From Spongospora subterranea f. sp. subterranea (lineage: Eukaryota; Endomyxa: Phytomyxea; Phytomyxea; Plasmodiophorida): 64,000 nucleotides of DNA. Below the pieces are notes generated by a model. It was given only the letters and a program-made list of their open reading frames with translations. It did no database searches and was not told where the DNA came from. The position numbers and the translations under genes were made by a program. Numbering within the stretch: the first letter of the stretch is position 1; each line of letters starts with the position of its first letter. Shown one piece after another: positions 33,396-44,200 of this stretch. The stretch covers positions 1-64,000 of the forward strand of contig JAUGWO010000123.1 of NCBI GenBank assembly GCA_049724395.1, written 5' to 3'.

Positions 33396-35001
33396 TTACA
33401 TTTGCGGGCTTCCCTGATTGGGCAATCCTTCGCTCTTGGGATTACGAACCGTCTCGTCCACCGAAAGGATGACCAGGGCCGCCTCGGTCGCCGCCGCCAG
33501 CGCGTTCTGCTTAATCAGCGCCGGTTCCCAGATGAACGCCTTGAACGCATCCAACGTGCCCTGATTGTCGACGTCAACGCCCTCCCACGTCATTCCCTGA
33601 GCGTGTGCCGCCCGTAATTCCGACACGACCTCGGTTGCATCGAACCCGGCGTTTTGCGCCAACTGCCGCGGGATGCATTCCAGCGCTCGAGCGTAGGCCG
33701 CCATGATCAACTGCTGCTTGCCCTTAATCGTCGACGCGTGTTCGCGAATCGACCGCGACAGCTGCATTTCGATCGAACCGGCGCCTCCGACGACGGACTG
33801 GTGCTGGAGCGTTCTCTTGACGATCATGATGGCGTCGTGGAGGGATCGTTCGGTCTCGGCGATGAACTGTTCGGCGCCACCGCGTAGGATCAGGGTCGCC
33901 GTCTTGGCGGTCGGGCAGCCCGTGAACACGTTGTACCGTTCGCTGCCGATCTGGCGCTCCTCGAACTGCTGGCAGTGGCCCAAGACGTCGGCGGACAGGT
34001 CCTGGAGCGAGGTCTGGAGCTTCGCCCCGGTCGCCTGGCAGACGCGCTTCAGGTCGGCGTCTGGGACGCGTCCGCTGCAGTGCAGGTCGCGGTCGGCGAA
34101 GAACTGTGTGGCTAGGTCGCCAAATCGGCAGACGCGACAGGATAATGTTGGCGCCAGATGCGGCGATCAGCTCCAGTTTATCGTAGATGATCTTCCACTC
34201 AGCATCGACGATCGACTGATACTGGTCCGGGTTGCTGATGCGAACTTCGGCGTTCTCCTTCTCGGATTTCAACTCCAGCTCGACGTTCAGGACGACAACC
34301 TTGCCACCGGCGAACTGCTTCGGCTGCTGTTCGAACCCGGCGTAGGAGAAGGTCTTCTTGAAGGCGACGCCCTTGATCAATAGCGAATCGGTGACACTTC
34401 CGCCGGCGACTTTCTTCATTCCGATCAGGTCGAGGTCGATCTGTTTCGGGTCCAGCGACAGGACGGCGTCCACGACCAGCGGGGCGAAGAACGTCTTGTA
34501 ATCGCCGATCAGTTTCGAGTTGAGCGACGTCTGCGCGCAGTTCTCCAGCATCACCCGGCGCTCGCTCCCTTCTTGGTTGAAGTTGACGGCCAACTTGGCG
34601 ATAACGGCCAGGGCGTGATTAAGGGCGGCGCGGTACCCTCGCATGATGACCTGCGGGTGGACACCGTCCTCGATGAAGGGTTTGGCCTGTTTCAGGAAGG
34701 CGGCCGACAGTAGACAGACCGAGGTCGTCCCATCGCCGACTTCGTCGTCCTGTGATCTGGCGACATCGACGAGCGTCTTGGCGGCCGGATGGACAATATC
34801 TAATAGTTTGATGATCGTAGCGCCATCGTTGCTGATCGTGACTCCGGATTTCGAGTGGATCAGTTTGTCCATTCCCCGCGGGCCCAATGTCGTCCCTAAT
34901 ATGTCGACGACGGCCTGAACGGCGTTGATATTGGATATGAGCTGGGGACGGCCCTGGGACACGTCCGTACCCGACTTCAATAGGATGATAGTCGGTTGCA
35001 T
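33396..35001 (-). CDS. CCT7: Chaperonin CCT/TRiC subunit eta (CCT7), with one frameshift
   Basis: The N-terminal frame from the ATG at 35001 reads [52 protein letters not shown] and [11 protein letters not shown], the ATP-binding and hydrolysis motifs of group II chaperonins. [20 protein letters not shown] and [17 protein letters not shown] match CCT eta specifically. In the other frame follow [59 protein letters not shown] and [12 protein letters not shown]. Together about 533 residues, normal for CCT7. The frame changes at a run of three A (34122-34124, plus strand): one extra base in LPIGDLATQ. There is no intron signal there. The subunit is one of eight in the ring that folds actin and tubulin. 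Either a sequencing or assembly error, or a recent null allele; the former seems likelier for an essential gene. Confidence 0.93.
34122..34124 (-). other. Single-base frameshift site in CCT7
   Basis: The minus strand reads CTGCCGATTTGGCGACCTAGC; conservation calls for CCGATTGGCGAC (LPIGDLA). One T too many breaks the frame. Homopolymer slippage in sequencing is the simplest explanation. Confidence 0.75.
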
Positions 35002-36681
35002 TGGGAGAGATGATCGACTAGGGCCGCTATATCGCTGTGTGTCTGGGATTTGGCGATTCGGCTGGAGACACGCTGCCGGTCGACCTGATGGTGGTTATGA
35101 AGCGGTGAGTGAACGCCCGGCGGCCACGTTGGGCAGGTCCGCACGGACTACCAGGGGTGGAACATTATCTCCACTGTAATCCAGTGGTCTCATGGCTCCA
35201 CTTAACTGTATGCCATCCTACACTGACCAGCCGCACTCCTGGACTGTACGCAGGGTCAGAGGCCCCGGTGATTTCCAACTGCAGTGCAGTACAGTCGCAC
35301 TACAGTATTATATACACTATCACTGTACACATGATGAAAGTGCGCCACTCAAAATCCGGGTTTTTGAGTAAAATCGGTTATTTTTTGAAAATGACTGGTT
35401 TGGTTGCCAAATTTTCAACTCAGTCATTATTGCTCAGATTGGGCCCGGAATAGGCTCATTCAACTGGTTCTTGTAGGTGCGATTGCAATCATTGAACATT
35501 GGTTTGTGGAGATGGCGACCGAGTATTACGAGGTCTGAACCATTCTGCGCATTTGAATACACAATTGGTTGTAATCGTGACACGACTGAACAAGCTCGCC
35601 GTTGCCGCTAAGAAAGTGAGAGATGTAGCGCCCATGAAGTGTGCTATCTCATCAACCATTTCGACGATTGCGGCTGTTGCGGGAGTTCTCGTTCACCTGT
35701 CTGATAAGGATCTATCTGATGACAAAGACCAAGCAGACAACGAATCGCCTTGGGAACAAGACGTCGGCTCGCTCTGAGTATTGGTCGGACAGCGAATCCG
35801 AACAAAATCAAACTGTGTCAGCTGCGCCGGTGCATGCGTTTCCATAGGGCGCTCATAAACGTCGCCGACGATCTGATGGAACTAGTGAAAGAACATGGTA
35901 CCGGACAAATGAGAGGATCAAGAAAACTCGCCAGAATAATCACAGCGTTTTGGACTTCTTTCAACGGAATTTTGAACCGGCAATGGCCACACCCTCGAAT
36001 GAGGACGTAAGGCTGCCGTCTGGCGATGGCGACGTTGCCCCCACCACCGCTGTTTGACGATGAGTATATTTGTGAGATCCTGGAGAACAACGCTGGTGTT
36101 GTACCTTCATCAGATATATCGGAATATACTGTAGTTGCAATACATTTACCGAGAAGGACGAGAAATTTCTTAAGGACTCGATCAAGCAGAGGCAGAATTT
36201 GGCAAATCAAGGGTCAGTTGAGTTAGAGTTATACTGTATCTTTTACAATTCATCCTGATATGGCGATGAAGGTGAATGCATTGTGATATTGAGGACGGCC
36301 GAGCACTTTGTACGACATCAAGTAGGAAAACAGATGAGCAGCAGCAAGGGTTCATCGTTGGCCGCTGTTAACATCTTGAACACGAGTAGCTTATATTGAG
36401 CACGCAAGGTTCGGGAGAGTGCAATTGAGTTCAAACGTACCGGGGATATTGTGCACTCAAGACAGGGCAAACAATCCAAATAGCAACGGATAATCGATAT
36501 TGATTGGGTCCGCCGTGATTTTCAAGCCATGGCCGAGGAGCGTCGCCGATTGTCGACAAAGTCCTTTCATTTTGTGTTGAGTAATGACTTAGAATCGAAT
36601 GGCTTTGAAACGGTGTTAACAAAAACGTCACGAAAATAGGTGACGACCGATTCACGATTTCGGCGTCACAACCGTAAACTA
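35002..36681. other. CCT7 upstream region and possible N-terminal debris of a DDE transposon
   Basis: About 35002-35460 is the CCT7 promoter side; it contains short inverted motifs around ctgtac and gtgcag but no gene. From about 35470 to 36680, broken plus-strand frames (such as 35499-35777 and 35750-36010) run up to the transposase at 37822, and could be the decayed N-terminal part of that element. No catalytic motif is present here, so the link is positional only. Confidence 0.4.
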
Positions 36682-36887
36682 CACCATCTTAACCCGAAAA
36701 TAACACATGGTGTTGAGTTTGAAATTCCCTAAATTTTTTATTAAATTGAAGTTTCTGCCAAAATCTAAATACAACACCACTTCCAATACAACACCATGGT
36801 GCTGTATTCGAATAGTACACCTGGTTTTATTATCGTATCAGTCGTAGAATTTGACATAGCTTGATGGGGGAATTCGACATCGCTGGA

Positions 36888-37445
36888 CTATTCTGGCATC
36901 ATTCGGATACCATAGTACCCTTTTGATTGTTCGAGTTCAACATCCTGAGTAGCCGCAGGAACTGCATACAGAACCGAAGACGTGGCCTCTGCGTTTACGA
37001 CTTTGATATTCCAATTCTTCTTGATTGAAACGGCATAAATCTCCAACTCCTCTGCGGCAGTATCTTGCTCCAGTTCAGCATAATATGATTCACTGGTAAT
37101 GTCTTGCAGCTCTGGAACCGATCTCATGAAATGCAAAAGCTCCGTTTTGTAGTCTTCCCAAGCAGACTCGTTGCCATCCACTTCACGTGCGATGCACATG
37201 TATAAGCTCGCCTTTTCCGAATCGGGTAAATACCAGTTTGGAGGTTCGAATGTTTCTTCAACCAGTACTGATTCGGTATCAATATAGGACGAGTACAGAT
37301 CATTCCAGGAGTCGAGATCAAAGGAAGGCTCGAAGAGCGCTTTCAGTGGCGGATGCAGCAGGCTAAGATCAAACGACCTTTTAGGTACAAGACCACAAAT
37401 CAAAAAAGCGTTTGTAATTTGTTCGACTGTTTTGGTTTTTGTCAA
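36888..37445 (-). CDS. Acidic 185-residue ORF inside the nested TIR element
   Basis: The frame starts MTKTKTVEQITNAFLICGLV and is uninterrupted for 185 codons. TVEQITNAFLICGL resembles the C-terminal tail of pogo/jerky-type transposases (I..AF..CGL), while the rest is Glu/Asp-rich with no catalytic motif. It could be the remnant tail of a transposase in an internally deleted element, or a chance frame. Its first third (37299-37398) is also one arm of an inverted repeat. I do not recognise a function. Confidence 0.35.
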   Translation of the reverse strand: MTKTKTVEQITNAFLICGLVPKRSFDLSLLHPPLKALFEPSFDLDSWNDLYSSYIDTESVLVEETFEPPNWYLPDSEKASLYMCIAREVDGNESAWEDYKTELLHFMRSVPELQDITSESYYAELEQDTAAEELEIYAVSIKKNWNIKVVNAEATSSVLYAVPAATQDVELEQSKGYYGIRMMPE

Positions 37446-37585
37446 TTCAACGATCCAGTGGAAGACAGATATATTTTTTTGATAATTGTGGTCTTGTACC
37501 TAAAAGGTGTTTTGATCTTAGCCTGCTGCATCTGCCACTGAAAGCGCTCTTCGAGCCTTCCTTTAATCTCGATTCCTGGAATGAT
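37299..37585. repeat. 100-bp inverted repeat (arms 37299-37398 and 37486-37585)
   Basis: The arms match at about 93 of 100 positions in opposite orientation, separated by an 87-bp loop. As a result the peptide KALFEPSF with SWNDL is encoded on both strands. Transcripts across it would fold into a long hairpin. Confidence 0.85.
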
Positions 37586-37821
37586 CTGCCTTTATCGTGT
37601 AACTTGTTCGTTTCGGTGGCATTACGAGCTTGATGGATCGCCCTGACCGTGACACAGCTTGTGAACGACGAGCACGACACTACCTTCTTCACCACCAGAC
37701 CGGGGCTGTGCTACAGTACCAGGCTCAACATAAAAGTTGTTTACTAGAATCTCAATAAAACACCATGGTGTTGTTGTATTCGAATAGAACGCCACGGTGC
37801 TATTTTCGGGTTAAGACGGTA

Positions 37822-39050
37822 GGCGTTTATATTGACGGGCACGATCGAGCTGATGTTTAGGAATATTTGCATACAGAGTTCATCCCATTCATGGACTCAC
37901 TCGAGGGTCGACGTCGCAGCTATATTGGTGACGATATGCAAGTCGAAATCGGGCCTGAGGATGTTTCACTACCGGAGATTCGCGTGGGTTTTCATGCCGA
38001 GTCTGTGTATTACACAGCTGATGCTGAAAAGTTCTATTATTCCCATGTTGGTGATCAGGAATTACGTAAAAAAGGTCTCGGTTGAAGCCTGCACGTCTCC
38101 GATTTCATGTTCAAAAGATTGCGGATTCCATGATGTTAACAAACATGTGTCACCGATCCGTGATGAGTACATCAGGAGCACTGGAATGTGGCCATCACTG
38201 ACTAAATCTCGGGTTATTATCCATCCGGGTAAGAATTCCCGATTGTTGGTGGGACAACGAGCAGCTTTTGGCACAGGTCGCTCACCTACTCAATCTATTC
38301 GAGATGGCGTATCTAAAGGATGTTGCGTGCCTAATTTTCGATTGTTCGGCCAATCACGGAGCATTTGCTAAAGATGCTCTGGTGGCCAACAGCATGAACG
38401 TGAATCCTGGGGGGTAAACAGGCCTCAATGCGCGTAACATCGTTTGTACACGCTTCGCAGCGCCATTTGTCTGTTGCACAGCAGGAATTGATTCAGCTAA
38501 ATGATCTTCCCGGCGGATCATCCGCACTTCCCGTCAATGGCCAAGGGTATTCTTGCTGTTCTGCAAGAGCGTGGTCTGGCTGTCTCAGGCGAGAACCTGG
38601 CAAAGCTGCGCGTTGAATGCAAGGCATCGGATGTATCGACGAACACGTTGCTGCTTGCATTCGATGATCAGTCTTGAGCCAGATTTCGTCAACGAGCAGT
38701 CCGCAATCAAGAAGTTGATGGCTAATCGTGGTCATTTGTGCCAGTTTCTGCCAAAATTTCAATTTTGTGAGCTGAATCCCATTGAGTGTGCGTGGGGTGA
38801 TTCGAAGCGGAAATGTCGAGAAGAGTGCGACTGCAGTTGGGAAAATCTTAAGGCTCGCGTTCCCGATGTGCTTGGCGCCATCCCTATCTCACGAATTTGC
38901 CAATGGTTCCGTCTCGAGGAACGCTTTCTGGACGCGTACAAATGTGGCCTTGACAGGGCGATTGGCTGATTTCGCAACGCGTAAGTATCGATCACATCGA
39001 TGTCTCCCCGATTCGATTGCCGCCGAGAAGAACGAGCGTCGTGTTTCACG
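37822..39050 (+). mobile_element. Decayed fungal-type DDE transposase copy
   Basis: Starting right after the nested element: VYIDGHDRADV with FIPFMDSLEGRR, then LIFDCSANHGAFAKDALVAN (D-N-S-x-N-H region), then ISLEPDFVNEQSAIKKLMAN and RGHLCQFLPKF in one frame, and CELNPIE-like FCELNPIECAWGDSKRKCRE following. DAYKCGLDRAIG closes the domain. The pattern TDGHER.DVV.YR ... FAFDN..NH ... PDF..Q...L...GH.C.F.PKFH.ELN.IE..WG..K is that of a DDE family abundant in Rhizophagus-like fungi. Frames change repeatedly and the copy is interrupted by the 36682-37819 element; it is inactive. Confidence 0.7.
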
Positions 39051-39480
39051 ATTAGCGTCTGAATACAGGTCAAATGTTCTGACAAATCTGCTGGCCATCA
39101 CATCACGGAATTCCCACGCTCAACGATCAGCGACTTTATTGCAGTGCAAACTTCTTCATGTTATATCTCTGGAAATAAAACTCTTCAGAAGTCGATGTTT
39201 TGCTCATTGGAACCGGCTCGTCGAGATCTTTCATTTGCTGTATTTTGTTCTATACGAACACTTTTTTACCATAGTGCCAATTTAAAAAAGGGCCGTTTTT
39301 CAAATCGCTACTGCGTCATGGATTTTGTCCGTTGGCAAAAAACGAATTTTCGAATTGTTCTATCTGATGAGAGCTAAGACCTCCAGCCTCAAACGTTGAG
39401 TAATCTGTATATCAAAATCCATGAAACCGTGCCCCGCACCATACAAAAATATCGGTCGGATGAGTCGAGGCGCTATAGGC
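39051..39480. other. Unassigned repeat-like sequence
   Basis: A short plus-strand frame (MDFVRWQKTNFRIVLSDES near 39320-39376) recalls the first-Asp block of Tc1-type transposases (W..V.FSDES). It is too short and isolated for a firm call. Otherwise nothing is recognisable. Confidence 0.35.
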
Positions 39481-39483
39481 TTC

Positions 39484-39843
39484 TCACACTGTATCCAACC
39501 TAATTCGCTTGGCATATCCGCAGGGCCCATTCGCAGCAGTTTTGAAAATGCACTGCGAATATGCCCTGTTTTTTCTGTAGGCCCGTTTTAAACCAGGCAT
39601 AAAATGGCTGCCAAACGCGCGACGGCAATCGCCACTGCGTCGAAACCGGTCCTGAGCGTCCCTGATTTTTGCACTGTGCGAGACTGTAAACAGAAACAGT
39701 GCTAGCATTTCCTCGACATCCATGAATTTGGTAGGAGCCACACCTGCATGCACCATCCTGGGGAAATTCAACCACAGTATTTCGCTTGAGTTGAGCTGGA
39801 CATTGAATGAGTTCAGTGTCAGGCTCTGTTGCGTCGAGTACAT
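39484..39843 (-). pseudogene. PIF/Harbinger transposase fragment
   Basis: The frame contains MDVEEMLALFLFTVSHSAKI followed by DAQDRFRRSGDCRRAFGSHF, which fits the N-terminal region of PIF/Harbinger nucleases (v.VEEqla.FL......n......F..Sg.T..r.F..vl). Upstream residues ILWLNFPRMV are compatible. The DDE catalytic part is missing. Identification rests on one motif. Confidence 0.45.
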
Positions 39844-39849
39844 AAGGCT

Positions 39850-41050
39850 GGCACATATTTATCAACCTCTCGCGTTTATGCCGTTTTTTATGGTTTCAAA
39901 CGGTCTGGCAGTTTCCCATTGCTGTTGTTATAGAATCTCAATCCATGATGAACAACATTTGGAGTTGTCATCACGTGTCGTTTACCACAAGGCAACACCA
40001 ACTCGGTTTTCGCATTCCCTCTGGTATGGATAAGATATTTCGACATGTTTTATTGATGAACCAACTTTTGATTTGGATTGACTACTTTTTGGCACATTCT
40101 CCAGCACCAGAATCGTTGTTGATCAGTTTTCGTTCGATGTCATTGAGTTTGCTCTTAAGCTGAACGCTTCACGATGCACTTTTTACCTACTTGAAGCCAA
40201 ATATTGTGGAAAAGACCTATTCAGAACACGGCTGCCGTCATGATTCTTCAAGGATATCTGCATTCACCAACATGCCCGTTCCAAGCACCGCTGCTGATTT
40301 AAGAAATTTATATTGCGCATCTACATGTCTAAGTTCGCATGTTCCTGAATTCGAACCGCTCGTTCAGCCCCTCCGACAATAATTCGAAAACCTGAAGGCT
40401 GGAGCAAAGCAACGCAACAAGTTCGCTGTTCGTAAGATTTTGATACCTTTTTTTGGATGGGATTCAATCCATAAAGACTGCTTTAGAGCAACCATCAAAG
40501 CAAGATCTCATTCTGTTCCTTTATCACTTGCAAAGAAGATTCAATTCGCTGTATAGAACATCTCTCAGGATGAATTTGCTCCCCTATAACGCCTTCACCA
40601 CTCCAACGAACCGGTTCAGATCCCGATAATTGTTCCGCCGTCTCCTAACGCGATCTCGGCCGGTTCCTCCAGATCACAATAGTCGCGAATGATGTTCAAC
40701 ATTTGTCGAGTGGCGCTGTCATTGACCCAAAGAAAATTTTCCTCAGAACTGTGTACTTGTTCCGTTCTTGCTTTTAAAGCATTTTCCTTTGGCGCCGGGA
40801 CCTCCGACTATCTCTCGACCGGTTCTACAACGCCCCCACCCGTTATTCATGCAACGCTCTCCTTCACCGCCTCCTTGCTCTGCCGCTTGTCCTTTGGCGT
40901 TATCCCCAGAGTACGAAGAGATCCTCCTAAGTGCAACTTCAGAGTTCAATTGAAAAAAACTCGTTCTGCTTCTTGACTTTTCCTTGATCAATTTATACAG
41001 TAGCTGTTCATCCTTGTTGGCGTCTTGCCATGTGGACTTAAATCGTATTG
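39850..41050. other. No recognisable gene; left flank of the intact gypsy element
   Basis: Open frames (39722-40033 plus, 40743-41156 minus) show no known domain. The sequence is AT-rich and repeat-like. Nothing firm can be said. Confidence 0.45.
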
Positions 41051-41155
41051 TGTGCAGGGTCCGGCTGACTATTAGGTTGGCAATAGTAAACAGAACTGCT
41101 TTTATTCGGTAGCTTAAGTAGGTCCGTAAGTGCATTGGGGCTGCAGTTCTGTACA
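41051..41155 (-). repeat. 3' LTR of the young gypsy element (105 bp)
   Basis: In element orientation it starts TGTACAGAACTGCAGCCCC and ends CCTGCACA. It matches 45928-46032 at 104 of 105 positions. Such a short LTR is near the lower limit for gypsy elements. Confidence 0.92.
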
Positions 41156-41225
41156 TTCCCCCTGTCTAAAATGGTTAGTTCAGGTTGCTGCAGCAGGATA
41201 TGGATAGTGGGTCTGTTCGGGCCTG

Positions 41226-44200
41226 TTAAAATTTTTTCAGAAGAACGGGAACATCATCTTTCAGGTTTTCGAGCGGCTCCCAAGTTGTATCCTGGGCTTC
41301 AAATCCACTCCACACAACTTGCACCTCGATGTCACCAGTGTTGTTGTTGCGCCGAATGTCTCGCAAATCTTCAACTACATAACCTTGTCCGTCATGAGCT
41401 ACTTGGTTGTACAGCTCTTCAGTTACGTTGAGGCTGGAATCGTCGTAAAGTTTCAGTCTTACCGCATGCACATTTTCAATGGCTTTTGTAATTAAGTCCT
41501 GAACTTGGTAAACATGATCATTCACGGTTCCTACGATTTGTGAAGGTCTCTGCCACGCTCCGCGAAGTTTATGCTGGGTGTTTCGATGAAGATTCGACGC
41601 AACTAGCACGTAATCGCCAATACAAAAATTCATAGGAATAACTTGCCGGCGTTTGGAATGTGTCCTGTGTGACTGTTGACGCTGAATCGTTACGTTTGAT
41701 TCGACGTTTCGATGAATACGATCGCATGCGTCCCTCAGCTCGCATGTCATTTCGTTGATTGCTTCTGGGGTTAACGAAACTTCAGCAATCTTATCTAATC
41801 GTTCAATAAAAATAGTTGAGATTAAGGTAGATGGTTGTAGGCCAGTCATAATCGTAACAGGGGCATAGCCGATATGGGAGCGAACGCGGTGATTCAATGC
41901 CATATTGACCAATGGTAGGAGACAGGGCCAATCATGAAACGATAATCGGAACTCGGAGATAAGGGCACGTAGAACAAATAGGAGCAGCCTGTTGACAACT
42001 TCTACTGATCCGTTTGCCCAAGGAGTATAAGCTGTCGTGAAATGATGGCTAATGTGAAGTCTTGAGCATAGATCGGACACCACTTGGTTCTTAAAGTGTG
42101 TGCCTTGGTCTGATACATGGGTAAAGACGATTCCGAATCTCTTGAACCAATCTATGAGTCCATGAACTGTAACGTAATGATCGGCTGATTCGCAGGGGAT
42201 CAATTCAATAAATTGACTTAGATCGTCTTTTAACACCAGGACGTACTCGAAAGAATGTGAGTGGTTTTTCGGTACTTTTCCTATAAATAAAAAATCGTAG
42301 TGGATGACCTGGTTGGGTCTGGATGCATGGATTGCATGGCCAAAGGGCCTTGGAACAACTTTTCCACGGAGACGAACACAATGGATACAGCGTTCAACTA
42401 CGCTAGAAACGAATTCCTTCATGTTTTTCCACCAAAAAAATGATTCGATAGATTTGAGTGTTGGTTCTTTAGCTTGATGACCTGATAGGCCGCTGTGTGC
42501 AATTATGGAAATTCGGAGACGAAGATTGGAACCTGAATTGGTTGGGATCCACAACTTTCCTTCAGCGGTTTTCCATATCTGGTCGCTACCATCCCACAGC
42601 AGTGATTGATTATCGATCGAGATGTTAGGTAGGTGTTGAGCATCAGAATGAGACAGATACGTTGCTTGAACTGTAGCAATTTCATGCAAAGATGGCCAGA
42701 TGAAATTCTTCGAAATGGGTTGAATGAGGATTGGGGCCTTGAATGCTTTAAGTTGAGCGTCAATAGATATTTTTGACTTTCCCCATCGAGTAAAAAGATC
42801 TGCCCAAACATTCTCGTTTCCTTCAACATGTTCAATTATGTAAGGAATGTTTGCGAGTTGGAGTTGCCATCGCTCAAGTCGGTCCGCAGTATGCCGCGCG
42901 ACATTGGTGCAGCGCTTCATTGGGTTGAATATATACATTAAATTCCGATGATCCGTATGAATTCGGACCGGGTTCGATCCTATCAAGAAATGACGAAGGC
43001 GGAATATACCTTCGATAATAGGATACGCTTCTTTTTCTATGATAGCCCATCTGAGGCTATTAGCGCGAAAAGTGCCAGAAAGGCATGCTAGCAATTCGTG
43101 TCGTTGTTCGGTGAGCGGTAGATTTATATCTTCAGGAGGAATCTGTGTCAGGACAGCCGACCAAAAATCTTGAGAAGCATCGGGAAATAAGCATGTTAAC
43201 CAGTCGCTTTTCGGATGAGCAAGCCTCGTAAGACCAGCAACACATTCCTTTATCATTTTGAAAGATTCTTGGTGTGATGCATTCCATCCAATATCTGCTA
43301 ATCGGATACGTCGCAGCACGGTTTTCTTACAGCTTTGCACCGTTCGTGTAGTTGTCAGGAGGAGATCTTGGAGAGGATGTGTTAGTTCATTGAAATTAGG
43401 TATACTCTTCCGAATCCAGTTTAGGGCACAGACGAATTGTTGTAGGTCATCGCCATGAATTGGGGGCTGCATGTCCAAAAGAGCTTGAATAAAAGAATTG
43501 TCATATGTGACTCCTTCAGGCGAAATGTTATGACCAGCCCATTTGACTGTTTCGGCATAAAGATTGCATCGATCGGGATTACATTTGATACCTCTTTTCG
43601 CCATTTCGAGAAGGACTTTGCTGAGCACAACCATATGTGTCATTGGAGAATTCTTGTTTGCATATGCTAGTACATCGTCAAGCCATAAGAGAGCGCATTT
43701 GTACAATAAATCACCCAAAACTTGTTGCATCCCTGATTGAAATGTTGCAACTGAGTCAATGATCCCTTGAATTAAGCGACGCGGTGTGAATACTGCTTCG
43801 TGCGTCATGAAAGAACACATTTCTTGGGAGTCTAAGTGCAATGGGAACTGCCAATAGCCTTTAAAACAATCTAATAAGATATACGATGTAGCATCACGAA
43901 GATAACCTAAAATGATGTCTATATGAGGCATGGGCCAGATAATAGGCTCGATCTGCTTGTTGATTTCCACAGTGTCGACTGTCATCCTATAACCTCTTTT
44001 GTCAGGTTTTGGAATAACTAGGGCGGCGGAAGCGTCTCGACTCTGTGGGTTTCTGTAGATATAATTATTCTTTTCAAGTGCATTTGTATGCGCATGCATG
44101 AATTCTTGGTATGGAATAGGATATCGACGGAGCTTACAGCGAAAATGCGTTGCACCAGGTTTACGATGTAGCTTCTGAGCAGAAACTTTAGCGGGAGGAT

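Larger units (their letters stand above)
36682..37819. mobile_element. 1.14-kb TIR element nested in a DDE transposon
   Basis: The ends carry inverted repeats: caccatcttaacccgaaaa at 36682 and the complement of cgtcttaacccgaaaata at 37819. TA stands at 36680-36681 and again at 37820-37821, a TA target duplication as in Tc1/mariner/pogo elements. Palindromic caccatggtg motifs recur near both ends (about 36705, 36791, 37761, 37792). Inside is a 185-codon acidic minus-strand frame and a 100-bp internal inverted repeat. The insertion splits a DDE transposase-like coding sequence just before its YIDGHDRADV block. Too small for a full transposase, so it is probably non-autonomous. Confidence 0.75.

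Noticed and set aside
33703-34383. Long plus-strand frame of 226 codons
   Set aside because: It is an antisense shadow of the GC-rich CCT7 coding sequence.
35280-35335. tRNA or small-RNA gene around the ctgtac/gtgcag inverted motifs
   Set aside because: No cloverleaf or A/B box pattern could be drawn; only short complementary runs.
38428-38616. Small Ser/Arg-rich frame as a host gene
   Set aside because: It lies within the decayed DDE transposase and out of its frame.
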